64,000 nucleotides of DNA. It comes from an uncultured Tateyamaria sp. Its GTDB lineage: Bacteria > Pseudomonadota > Alphaproteobacteria > Rhodobacterales > Rhodobacteraceae. The notes under the pieces were generated by a model, which was not told the origin of the DNA, ran no database searches, and worked only from the letters and a program-made list of their open reading frames with translations. Every line of letters begins with the position of its first letter. The first letter of the stretch is position 1. The position numbers and the translations under genes are program-made. This document shows, in pieces, positions 1-8,177 of this stretch. The stretch is taken from the NCBI RefSeq assembly GCF_947497045.1, contig NZ_CANMEU010000001.1, positions 496,001 to 560,000 of the forward strand. Reading direction: 5' to 3'.

Positions 1-815
1 ATCACCACGCGCCCATCCGGATCAAACCGCCGCTCACGGATTTCTTCGGTCTCGGTCACCGTATCAACGCTGACCTCCACAATGGCGTTCCCGGGACCTA
101 CGCGTGCCTCCAACAGCCGTTCGACACGCTCGCGCAGCATTTGCGCTTTGTCATCTGCACCCCCAGTTGGCGCAACATCTTCGGGCCCGCCGATCAGGTT
201 CCCATTCGCGTCAATGACAGCGACGTCATCCGACGACAAACCGGCAACCGCTGACGACACCAAAAACCGAATAGCCTTGCCCTGCCCATTCGTCAGGCCC
301 GACCCATTGGGTGTTACCGACACCGAAGCAGTCGGCGTCACGCTGCGTTGAAACGGGTTTGAGCCAGTAGAGGCGATGTGAACCCGCGCCATGGCAATAT
401 GCGGGCTAGCCGCGATTGTACGCGCCAATTCGCCCTCTTTCGCGCGCCAATAGGCTGCGTCAAACATCTGAGATGTCGTCCCGAAACCCGAGAGCGAATC
501 GAGCAACTCATACCCCTGGCTGTTGTTGGCAGGCAAACCTTCGCTGGCAAGCGTCATGCGCAATTGATCACGATTGGCGCTATCAACAAAAATCGATCCG
601 CCCCGCACCTCAAAGGCTATCCCGCGTTGCTCCAGCGCACTTACGACATCTCCGGCAGGACCGCTTTCGAGGCCGGCATAAAGAAGTGTCAGGGACGGCG
701 ACGTGGCGATGCGCGACATCGCAAGTACAGCCAACACCACAGCCAATGTCGCAACCACAACCGTAATTTGCCTACGTATATCCAAGCCCAACCAGACATT
801 TAGCAACTGCTGCAC
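1..815 (-). CDS. fliF: Flagellar MS-ring protein FliF, N-terminal part (cut by window edge)
   Basis: FliF forms the MS ring in the inner membrane, the base on which the flagellar rotor and export gate assemble. The reverse strand is open from a GTG at 815 to the window edge, giving about 271 residues. A GGAGG Shine-Dalgarno lies five bases upstream of this GTG. A hydrophobic helix spans residues ~15-38 and is followed by the periplasmic ring-building motif region (LLYAGLESG, then LASEGLPANNSQGYELLD), both typical of FliF. It diverges from fliL across ~115 bp. Only the C-terminus is missing, because of the window boundary. Recognition is by family resemblance of the translated protein. Confidence 0.93.
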   Translation of the reverse strand, partial: MQQLLNVWLGLDIRRQITVVVATLAVVLAVLAMSRIATSPSLTLLYAGLESGPAGDVVSALEQRGIAFEVRGGSIFVDSANRDQLRMTLASEGLPANNSQGYELLDSLSGFGTTSQMFDAAYWRAKEGELARTIAASPHIAMARVHIASTGSNPFQRSVTPTASVSVTPNGSGLTNGQGKAIRFLVSSAVAGLSSDDVAVIDANGNLIGGPEDVAPTGGADDKAQMLRERVERLLEARVGPGNAIVEVSVDTVTETEEIRERRFDPDGRVV

Positions 816-931
816 AATTTCCTCCGTCCTGCCCCACGTTCTGTGTGGCGATGTAACAGCAATGACCGATCAGCCTTAACAATCGGTTAGTTGATCTGTG
901 CCAAAACAGGTTTCGAGAAATAGCAGACGGT

Positions 932-1426
932 ATGATTATGACAGACGCAGCTGCGGCAGACCCCGCCAGCCCTGAAAAAGCATCAAAAAAGCCAATCTTA
1001 ATTGGCTTGGTCGCCGCCATTGCCGCGGGCGGGGGCAGCTTTTATGCAACTTTCTCCGGACTGGTTCTTGCACCCGAATCGGCGATTGCGGCTGCCGCAT
1101 CGTCAGCAGAAATGAATGCGCTGCCAAAAGTGACATATGTTGAAATGGATCCGCTCGTTATATCGCTCGATCCCACGTCTCACTCTCGCCACCTGAGATT
1201 TCGCGCCCAGTTGGAAACACCTTACCAATACGCTGACGAGGTCAGGTCGGCATTGCCCCGAGTCATCGACATCTTGAACGGGTATCTTCGCGCACTTGAG
1301 GCACGAGACATCGAAGATTCTGCATCTTTGTTTCGGATTCGAGCACAAATGTTGCGGCGCGTTCAAGCTGTCACAGGTCCGGGGCGCGTGAACGATCTTC
1401 TTGTTATGGAATTTGTACTGCATTGA
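932..1426 (+). CDS. fliL: Flagellar basal-body protein FliL
   Basis: FliL is a single-pass inner-membrane protein that surrounds or supports the stator units of the flagellar motor. The 164-residue product has a short charged N-terminus, one membrane helix at ~22-45 and a periplasmic domain containing the family-type stretch YVEMDPLVISL and the C-terminal ending LLVMEFVLH. A second ATG six bases downstream (938) is an equally possible start; neither has a strong ribosome-binding site. It is the first gene of a plus-strand flagellar run (fliL, small protein, motE, motA) and diverges from fliF. Confidence 0.88.
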   Translation: MIMTDAAAADPASPEKASKKPILIGLVAAIAAGGGSFYATFSGLVLAPESAIAAAASSAEMNALPKVTYVEMDPLVISLDPTSHSRHLRFRAQLETPYQYADEVRSALPRVIDILNGYLRALEARDIEDSASLFRIRAQMLRRVQAVTGPGRVNDLLVMEFVLH

Positions 1427-1436
1427 GGGATAAATC

Positions 1437-1820
1437 ATGGATTTGATATCTGATATCTTGCTTATGGCAGGCGCTTTAGGAGCGGGGTTCTATTGTTTCA
1501 TTCTGGGTCGACGGCTGAAGCGGTTCAATGATCTTGAAAAAGGCGTAGGGGGCGCTGTCGCGGTGCTATCTGCGCAGGTCGACGACCTTAGCAAGATGCT
1601 CGCGGCCGCCCAGGATGTGGCAACGGAATCAGCGAATACGCTCACACAGGTAGCAGAAAATGCTGAGCAGACATCAAGACGGCTCGAGCTGCAAATTGCA
1701 TCCTTGCATGACATACCCGAAAAACCGCAACGTACCGCTCAACCTGTTCGATCGGCCGACAGCGTTCAACAGCCGGATCAACCAATGTTTGTTCGGCGAA
1801 CAGCGGGGAACGCAAAATGA
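1437..1820 (+). CDS. Small membrane-anchored coiled-coil protein of the fliL-motE operon
   Basis: I cannot give this 127-residue protein a specific function. It has one N-terminal membrane helix (residues ~5-23), then a basic turn (RRLKRF) and a long heptad-like helical stretch to about residue 95, ending in a polar tail. It sits between fliL and motE, 10 bp after fliL, and its stop overlaps the motE start (ATGA at 1817-1820), so co-translation with motor genes is likely. A role in flagellar motor or stator assembly is inferred from position only. Confidence 0.75.
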   Translation: MDLISDILLMAGALGAGFYCFILGRRLKRFNDLEKGVGGAVAVLSAQVDDLSKMLAAAQDVATESANTLTQVAENAEQTSRRLELQIASLHDIPEKPQRTAQPVRSADSVQQPDQPMFVRRTAGNAK

Positions 1821-2422
1821 GCAAGCTTTCCAAAGTTAGAAACAGTGTGCGCGTTTCGGGATCCACTTTGATCATTTCGTCACTCTTGGTCAGTTCAGCA
1901 TTTTTGCGCTTCGGCACCGATACCGGAGCGGCCATCGCTCAAACAACGATGTCGGCGATAGACCCAGACGTAACCTCATCAGGAAATAACACGACAAATC
2001 AAGAAGATGACTCGAATGGTAGAGAGCAATTGCTACAAGCTCTACTTAAACGGGAGGCGCAAGTCGAAAGGCAGGAGGCCGCTCTTCTGCAGCGTGAAAA
2101 CAACCTCAAGGCAACCAAGGCAGAAGTAGAGCGCCGCATACGCGTTCTTGAGGCATCGGAGGATCGCCTGAGGCAGATGATCACACAAGCCGAAGCAACA
2201 GCAGAGGATGACGTTCTACGACTGACAACAGTTTACGAAAATATGAAGCCCAAAGATGCCGCAGCACTCTTTGAGACGATGGAACCTGAGTTTGCCGCCG
2301 GATTTTTAGCACGAATGCAACCTGAGGCGGCCGCAAAGCTTTTGGCAGGTCTAAACCCAGAAACCGCGTATTCCATCAGCGCTATTGTCGCCGGTCGGAA
2401 TGCCCGTGCTTCAAATTTGTAG
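1817..2422 (+). CDS. motE: MotE-like flagellar motility chaperone (MgtE_N domain)
   Basis: MotE proteins of alphaproteobacteria assist periplasmic motor components. The 201-residue product has an N-terminal membrane/signal segment (~14-37), a low-complexity polar linker, a strong coiled coil (~68-130, many E/R/Q heptads) and a C-terminal MgtE_N-like domain with the repeated pattern KPKDAAALFETMEPEFAA then MQPEAAAKLLAGLNPE. This layout is standard for the family. It overlaps the upstream gene by 4 bp and lies 17 bp before motA. The gene name rests on domain layout and on the motA neighbour. Confidence 0.82.
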   Translation: MSKLSKVRNSVRVSGSTLIISSLLVSSAFLRFGTDTGAAIAQTTMSAIDPDVTSSGNNTTNQEDDSNGREQLLQALLKREAQVERQEAALLQRENNLKATKAEVERRIRVLEASEDRLRQMITQAEATAEDDVLRLTTVYENMKPKDAAALFETMEPEFAAGFLARMQPEAAAKLLAGLNPETAYSISAIVAGRNARASNL

Positions 2423-2439
2423 ATCGAGAGGGCACAGAA

Positions 2440-3309
2440 ATGATCGGCATAGTCGGCATTATAACAGTCTTTGTGATGGTATTTGGTGGATATCTGGCCG
2501 CCGGCGGCAAGATGGGCATAATTCTGAAGTCACTTCCGTTTGAAATGACCATGATCATCGGAGCGGCAGTTGGTGCTTTCCTCATCAGCAATTCCATGTC
2601 TGAAATAAAACACACAATCAAGGATCTGGGAAAGGTCTTCAAAGGGCCAAAATGGATCGCAGAAGACTATACCTCACTTTTATGTCTATTATTTGAATTA
2701 ATACGTCTCGCCCGCCAAAATCCGGTAGGGCTCGAGGAACATATAGAGAACCCTAGTGAGTCTGCGATCTTCAACAACTACCCGAAGATTTCGTCCGATA
2801 GTGAAGCTGTGAACCTCATATGCGACACCCTTCGGTCAGCATCTATGAACTATGATGATCCACACCAGGTCGAGGAGGTTTTGGAAAAACGCCTTAGTTC
2901 AAATCTTCATCATTCCATGCATTCCAGCCACGCGTTGCAAACCGTTGCAGATGGCCTACCTGCGCTTGGCATTGTTGCTGCTGTGTTGGGTGTCATCAAG
3001 ACGATGGCATCAATCGATCAACCTCCTGAAATCTTGGGAAAGCTGATCGGTGGCGCACTGGTGGGTACCTTTCTTGGCGTCTTCCTCGCCTACGGATTAG
3101 TCGGCCCGTTCAGCGCCAAGGTAAAGGCCGTTGTCGAAGAGGATGCGCAATTCTATCAACTCATTCGTGAGGTGCTGGTTGCCAATCTATACAATCACGC
3201 CACAAACACATGTATTGAGGTTGGCCGCCAAAACGCCCCAATACATTACCGACCGACTTTTACTGAGCTGGAAGATGCACTGAAAGACACCAAACAGAGG
3301 GCGGCTTGA
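2440..3309 (+). CDS. motA: Flagellar motor stator protein MotA
   Basis: MotA forms, with MotB, the proton-conducting stator of the flagellar motor. The 289-residue length is that of alphaproteobacterial MotA. Two N-terminal membrane helices (~1-22 and ~34-52) are followed by a cytoplasmic domain, then two more helices at ~170-192 and ~202-222 containing ADGLPALGIVAAVLGVI and GGALVGTFLGVFLAYGLVGP, the family's core. The stop codon overlaps the start of the next gene by 4 bp (ATGA, 3306-3309). No motB is visible in the window. Confidence 0.93.
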   Translation: MIGIVGIITVFVMVFGGYLAAGGKMGIILKSLPFEMTMIIGAAVGAFLISNSMSEIKHTIKDLGKVFKGPKWIAEDYTSLLCLLFELIRLARQNPVGLEEHIENPSESAIFNNYPKISSDSEAVNLICDTLRSASMNYDDPHQVEEVLEKRLSSNLHHSMHSSHALQTVADGLPALGIVAAVLGVIKTMASIDQPPEILGKLIGGALVGTFLGVFLAYGLVGPFSAKVKAVVEEDAQFYQLIREVLVANLYNHATNTCIEVGRQNAPIHYRPTFTELEDALKDTKQRAA

Positions 3310-5345
3310 TGATGTGGCGGCTTGCCATTCTACTATTTGTTTTTCATCAACCTGCTCATGGTGCACCTATTACGGTGCGCACAGGAGGCCATGGCGAATT
3401 TACCAGAATCGTTTTATACGATGCGGTTGATATGCAATGGGCTACGAATATTTCTGATCGCAGACTTGAAATCTCGTTTCCTAATCAAACTCCTAAATTC
3501 GACAACAAAGGGGTTTTTAGTAGAATAGACAAGCGCCATATATCTAATATCTCCGCTGAAGAATCGCAACTTGTTGTGACGATGTCATGTGATTGCTTAG
3601 TACGTCATGTTCCACGAGGTGATTTATTAGTATTTGATATATTAGAGAAAAATATTGAAATCGAGTCAGAACTCGGTGGTGATCTTTCTACAACAGCGTC
3701 TGTGGAGAATCTTCAGAAAGCCCGGCCTTCGAGTGAAGAGCCGAACGATATGGTTGGATTAATGCCTACAAGATCTATGCCAAAAAAACCCAATGGATTA
3801 GGTCAGGATAATTATACATTTGACGTGTATATATCTTTGAAAAAAACTCAGAATTCCACCAAGAAAGTTTATTCTACGTGGGGAACTTATCTCCATAATC
3901 TAGCGAGAAGAGACGACAAACCTAGTGATAATAGTATAATAGAAAACACTATGGATATTATGCACAAAGACTCTATATTGAAAAACCTCAAATCCAATAT
4001 GACAGCATCTCAATATTCAAGCCTAGCAAGTGCTCCTGGAGCAACACGGTCTGGTTCTTACGAAATTGAATCTAATATTTCTTCCAATAACTGCTCAAGC
4101 AGCAAAGATCTTGAGATACAAACTTGGATAAACGAAGGCACCACATTTTCAGAGGCGATCTCACGATTACACTCCGAAATATTAGAATTTACCCTGGAGG
4201 CTAGCGAAGAAAATAATGTAAAAACCATCAAAACATATCTCTATTATGGATTTGGGTCAGAGGCTCGGCAACTGCTCAATGCACATCCGTCAATAGCAGA
4301 GAGGCGTTCTGAGTTTATTAAATTAGCAGATATTATGGAGCCGCAATCAGGCAATATCGCTAGAACTACTTTTTCTGAAATATCTGAGCAATGTTCCGAT
4401 ATGGCGGCATTCTGGATTATCTTAGATAATAAGGGGAAGGAGCGCTTTTCAAGACCCGCGGTTAACAGTGCACAGCGAGGGTTTGGCGCTCTACCAGCAC
4501 ACCTAAGGGCACATTTAGGGCCAAAATTTATGAAGAAGTTGCGGCTAATTGGTGAGGTAGACGCAGCAAGTGCAATCAACAGAGTGCTTGAGGAAGTAAA
4601 TATTTATACGGGCCCTGAGCACGAAGTTAATCTAGATTTTGCGAGTGATAGAATACCTACCAGATTCCCAGAATTAAGCGATGTACTAACTATCAGGAAT
4701 ACTCCAGCAGCCACAATGGAAGATTACATCCATACTGAACTGATGGCTGGTAAGATGATAGATATGGATACCATTACTCTGATAGAATCATATATCACAG
4801 AATTTCAAGACAGCGCATTACGAGGTCCTCTAATTAGGTCACTGGCACTCGCGCTAAGCGGTATAGGTAATTTTTCAGATGCATTTGAAAATATTTCAAG
4901 ATTGGATAATGATGAAAGTGGATATTTACTTTTTGAAACAGTATTTAACCATTTTGTAAGTGATTCCACCGATGTTGAATTCATTGAAAATATATACAAC
5001 ATTGATCCGGTGAGGCTATCGGTACTTGATAGGGGGCTGATTGACAACACTGTGCAACGCCTCTCATCTCTTGGGTTCCATGATCTTGCTGATAGAGTCG
5101 ATCCAACGATTACAAGCCGGTCTGATTCGGCGGGTCAACAGATCTCTGAGGCTGAAAGAACCGATTTGAACCCACCAATCCGAGCACCTGCAATTGACTC
5201 ACCTAGTATAGCATTTGAGGCACCGTCAACGGATGCTTTAGCAAAAAATGCCACACCTTTTGGTCTCAAGGAGTTCCAGGGCATTTTACTTGAAAGCGAA
5301 GAGTTTAGGATCCGCGCTCGGCGCGGTTCGCTGAGCGGCGAGTGA
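3306..5345 (+). CDS. AT-rich secreted hypothetical protein, translationally coupled to motA
   Basis: The 679-residue product starts with a short signal peptide (hydrophobic core RLAILLFVFH, probable cleavage after AHG or GAP). A beta-rich N-terminal domain follows (TVRTGGHGEFTRIVLYD), then a polar, Asn/Ser-rich region and a long alpha-helical part from ~270 onward that looks repeat-like. The start overlaps the motA stop by 4 bp, so it is probably a periplasmic partner of the motor; this is inference. Base composition is strikingly AT-rich compared with every neighbour, with frequent ATA, TTA and AAT codons. The last ten codons return abruptly to GC-rich sequence, so the native C-terminus may have been lost. 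I do not recognise a named family. Confidence 0.7.
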   Translation: MMMWRLAILLFVFHQPAHGAPITVRTGGHGEFTRIVLYDAVDMQWATNISDRRLEISFPNQTPKFDNKGVFSRIDKRHISNISAEESQLVVTMSCDCLVRHVPRGDLLVFDILEKNIEIESELGGDLSTTASVENLQKARPSSEEPNDMVGLMPTRSMPKKPNGLGQDNYTFDVYISLKKTQNSTKKVYSTWGTYLHNLARRDDKPSDNSIIENTMDIMHKDSILKNLKSNMTASQYSSLASAPGATRSGSYEIESNISSNNCSSSKDLEIQTWINEGTTFSEAISRLHSEILEFTLEASEENNVKTIKTYLYYGFGSEARQLLNAHPSIAERRSEFIKLADIMEPQSGNIARTTFSEISEQCSDMAAFWIILDNKGKERFSRPAVNSAQRGFGALPAHLRAHLGPKFMKKLRLIGEVDAASAINRVLEEVNIYTGPEHEVNLDFASDRIPTRFPELSDVLTIRNTPAATMEDYIHTELMAGKMIDMDTITLIESYITEFQDSALRGPLIRSLALALSGIGNFSDAFENISRLDNDESGYLLFETVFNHFVSDSTDVEFIENIYNIDPVRLSVLDRGLIDNTVQRLSSLGFHDLADRVDPTITSRSDSAGQQISEAERTDLNPPIRAPAIDSPSIAFEAPSTDALAKNATPFGLKEFQGILLESEEFRIRARRGSLSGE

Positions 5346-5535
5346 TCCGGTCAAGCGCAATGAGCAGCGCCTTACACCTCTGATCAACCCGCTCGGGTGC
5401 CGTATAAGCTTCTGCGGTTTAACCTTAGATGGACGAATACCAGAACCTGCACGCGGACAGGGCAGCATCGAGATGAATCTTGAAGCGATGTATCGAGGGT
5501 GACACAATCCACTTGTCTCGTAGATGAGGAAACAG

Positions 5536-5934
5536 ATGGCCTTGAAACAAACCGCTGCGACGATGGTCGCAGCCGCCCGCGCCCGAATTCAAGAGGTGGA
5601 AACTGGCGATGCCCTCGCCATGTTCTCGGACCCGGATGTGGTGATTGTCGACATTCGTGATGTCCGAGAGCGTGAGCGTAGCGGTTTCATTCCCGGCTCT
5701 GTTCACGCGCCGCGTGGTATGATCGAGTTTTGGGTTGATCCGGACAGTCCCTATTTCAAAGATGTGTTCGGCCACCCGGACAAGACATACCTGTTCCATT
5801 GCGCCTCAGGCTGGCGATCTGCGCTGACCGTGGCGACATTGCAGGATATGGGTTTTGATGCTGTGCATTTGCGCGACGGTTTCACGGACTGGGAGGCGCA
5901 TGGCGGCCCGGTGGAGAGGAGAGAGAAGCGATGA
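5536..5934 (+). CDS. Rhodanese-domain sulfurtransferase
   Basis: A single-domain rhodanese transfers sulfane sulfur via a cysteine persulfide. The active-site loop HCASGWRSAL carries the catalytic Cys with the usual Cys-x4-Arg spacing. The N-terminal strand VVIVDIRDVRERERSG is the CH2A-type motif. An ATG at 5524 is also in frame, but the one at 5536 has a GAGGA ribosome-binding site five bases upstream, so I prefer it (132 residues). Its stop overlaps the following metallo-beta-lactamase gene by 4 bp (ATGA). Together they form a persulfide-handling pair, probably sulfide detoxification. Confidence 0.88.
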   Translation: MALKQTAATMVAAARARIQEVETGDALAMFSDPDVVIVDIRDVRERERSGFIPGSVHAPRGMIEFWVDPDSPYFKDVFGHPDKTYLFHCASGWRSALTVATLQDMGFDAVHLRDGFTDWEAHGGPVERREKR

Positions 5935-6794
5935 AAATCAAACCCTTAGTGACCCCATTTTTTGACGAGCGTTCAAACACCATATCCTACATCGTAAAAG
6001 AGCCGGATGGCCCCGGATGTGCCGTCATCGATGCTGTCATGGACATCGACTATGCCGCCGGCGCGCTGAACTTTGATGGGGCGGATGCAATGATCGCGCA
6101 TATCAAAACGCACGACCTGCGGCTTGACTGGATCATCGAAACCCATGTGCACGCCGATCATTTATCAGGCGCGCCCTACATTCAACAAGCACTGGGTGGC
6201 AAAATCGGGATCGGCGCGAAGATAACAGAAGTTCAGGATACTTTTGGGAAAGTTTTCAATGAGGGTACGGAATTCCAGCGGGATGGATCACAGTTTGACG
6301 CGCTTTTCATCGACGGTGATACATATCAGGTGGGCGCGATGACATGTACTGCGATGCATACGCCGGGGCACACACCCGCCTGCATGGTGCATATCATGGG
6401 CGACGCGGCCTTTGTCGGAGATACCTTGTTCATGCCCGATGGGGGATCCGCACGCGCTGATTTTCCAGGAGGGGATGCCGGACAGCTATATGACAGCATT
6501 ATGCGGGTGCTCAGCCTGCCCGATGAAATGCGTCTGTTTATCTGCCACGATTACGGACCCGGCGGTCGTGCCATCGCGTGGGAGACGACGGTGGCAGAGG
6601 AACGGGAAAACAATATTCATGTCGGCGGCGGCAAGACCCGCGAGGATTTCATCAAATTTCGAACCGAGCGGGACGCGCAACTTGCCATGCCGTCCCTGAT
6701 TATTCCCGCCCTTCAGGTGAATATGCGCGCAGGCAAGATCCCACGCGACAATGCGGGCGATATGGCCCTCAAAGTCCCACTTGGCAAACTCTGA
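5931..6794 (+). CDS. MBL-fold persulfide dioxygenase / Blh-like hydrolase
   Basis: The 287-residue metallo-beta-lactamase fold protein has the metal-binding motif HVHADH at residues 72-77. Further ligand positions lie in HTPGHTPACM and FVGDTLF, and a late CHDYGPGGR. Such single-iron ETHE1/Blh proteins oxidise persulfides to sulfite and are commonly paired with a rhodanese, as here (4-bp overlap). No ArsR-type regulator (BigR/SqrR) or sulfide:quinone reductase is adjacent, which is unusual for the complete operon. The exact substrate is inferred from family and context. Confidence 0.85.
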   Translation: MKIKPLVTPFFDERSNTISYIVKEPDGPGCAVIDAVMDIDYAAGALNFDGADAMIAHIKTHDLRLDWIIETHVHADHLSGAPYIQQALGGKIGIGAKITEVQDTFGKVFNEGTEFQRDGSQFDALFIDGDTYQVGAMTCTAMHTPGHTPACMVHIMGDAAFVGDTLFMPDGGSARADFPGGDAGQLYDSIMRVLSLPDEMRLFICHDYGPGGRAIAWETTVAEERENNIHVGGGKTREDFIKFRTERDAQLAMPSLIIPALQVNMRAGKIPRDNAGDMALKVPLGKL

Positions 6795-6893
6795 TCCAAA
6801 AACACAGCCGACATTCTCTGTTCCACGGTATCTTCACCAAAGGACGCAGTGATCACGCGCGCCCTTGTCATTTGATGACCGCAGCACAAGACT

Positions 6894-8177
6894 ATGCGCA
6901 TGACATTGTCCACTCGCATTGACGCCAAGCGCGACGATCTGATCGATCTGACCCAGACCTTGATCCGTATTCCGACGCTTAATCCGCCGGGGCAGCACTA
7001 TCACGATATCTGCATCCTTCTGGACAGGCGGTTCAAGGCACACGGGCTGACCACTCAGATGATCCGGGCCCACGGCACACCTGGGGACAGCGACGCGTAC
7101 CCACGATGGAACATCGTTGCGCGCAAGGACGGGGCCCAAAGCGGTCCGTGCGTCCATTTCAACAGCCACCATGACGTGGTCGAGGTCGGGCACGGCTGGA
7201 CACGCGATCCTTTCGGCGCTCAGATCGAAGGCGATAAAATCTACGGCCGAGGTGCGTGCGATATGAAAGGCGGGCTGGCCGCATCCATTATTGCTGCCGA
7301 AGCCTTCATCGAAGAACACGTCGACTTTACCGGTGCCGTCGAAATCAGCGCCACAGCGGATGAAGAATCGGGCGGGTATGGCGGTGTTGCCTACCTCGCT
7401 GAGATGGGTCTTTTTGCACCGGATCGCGTGCAGCATGTCATCATCCCCGAACCGCTGAACAAGGATCGAATTTGCCTTGGGCATCGCGGCGGGTGGTGGG
7501 CAGAAATCGAAACGAAGGGTGAGATTGCCCATGGCTCCATGCCTTTCCTTGGGGATTGCGCCGTTCGACATATGGGGGCCGTACTCGACAAATTCGAAAG
7601 CGATCTGTTTCCAGCCATGGCCGCGCGTCACACGGAGATGCCCGTCGTGCCGGACGGTGCGCGCCAGTCAACGATGAACATCAACTCGATCCATGGCGGC
7701 CAACCCGAACCCGCCGAGGACTATACCGGCCTGCCTGCCCACTGCGTTCCGGACAGTTGCCGTATCGTGATTGATCGCCGTTTTCTGGTCGAAGAAGCCG
7801 TCGAAGATGTCCGCGCCGAAGTCGTTGAGTTGCTTGAAGGGCTCAAGACCTCGCGGGATCGGTTCGAATACGAAATGCGCGAGTTGAACGTCGTCCTCCC
7901 ATCCATGACCGACAAAAACGCACCTGTGGTCGAAACGGTGCATGCCGCCATTGAACAGGTTCTGGGCGTCAGCCCGACATATGTGGCCTCACCCGGGTCC
8001 TACGATCAAAAACACATCGACCGGATCGGCAAATTGCGCAACTGCATCGCCTACGGGCCGGGCGAATTGGAACTCGCACACAAGCCGGATGAATGGATCG
8101 GGATCACAGATATGCTCGACAGCGCCAAGGTGATGGGGGCCGCGTTGGAAACCCTTTTGCTGCCCAAACAGGACTAA
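6894..8177 (+). CDS. M20-family peptidase/deacylase (ArgE/DapE type)
   Basis: A 427-residue zinc amidohydrolase of the acetylornithine deacetylase / succinyl-diaminopimelate desuccinylase group. Metal-site motifs are visible: FNSHHDVVEVG, GRGACDMKGGLAA and the catalytic pair in ADEESGGYGG, with a dimerisation domain in the middle. It removes N-acyl groups or cleaves small acyl-amino acids; the substrate cannot be read from the sequence. Two start codons (6894, 6900) are possible, without a clear ribosome-binding site. Its stop overlaps the convergent Hsp70 gene. Its closeness to a peptide-type substrate-binding protein (9542) suggests processing of imported acyl-peptides. Confidence 0.85.
   Translation: MRMTLSTRIDAKRDDLIDLTQTLIRIPTLNPPGQHYHDICILLDRRFKAHGLTTQMIRAHGTPGDSDAYPRWNIVARKDGAQSGPCVHFNSHHDVVEVGHGWTRDPFGAQIEGDKIYGRGACDMKGGLAASIIAAEAFIEEHVDFTGAVEISATADEESGGYGGVAYLAEMGLFAPDRVQHVIIPEPLNKDRICLGHRGGWWAEIETKGEIAHGSMPFLGDCAVRHMGAVLDKFESDLFPAMAARHTEMPVVPDGARQSTMNINSIHGGQPEPAEDYTGLPAHCVPDSCRIVIDRRFLVEEAVEDVRAEVVELLEGLKTSRDRFEYEMRELNVVLPSMTDKNAPVVETVHAAIEQVLGVSPTYVASPGSYDQKHIDRIGKLRNCIAYGPGELELAHKPDEWIGITDMLDSAKVMGAALETLLLPKQD

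Noticed and set aside
816-931. Sigma-54 type promoter between fliF and fliL
   Set aside because: A TGGCAC is present on the minus strand but the matching TTGC element is not at the required spacing.
5346-5523. Possible transposase remnant after the AT-rich gene
   Set aside because: The 178-bp gap is GC-rich with short frames on both strands, but none matches a family I recognise.
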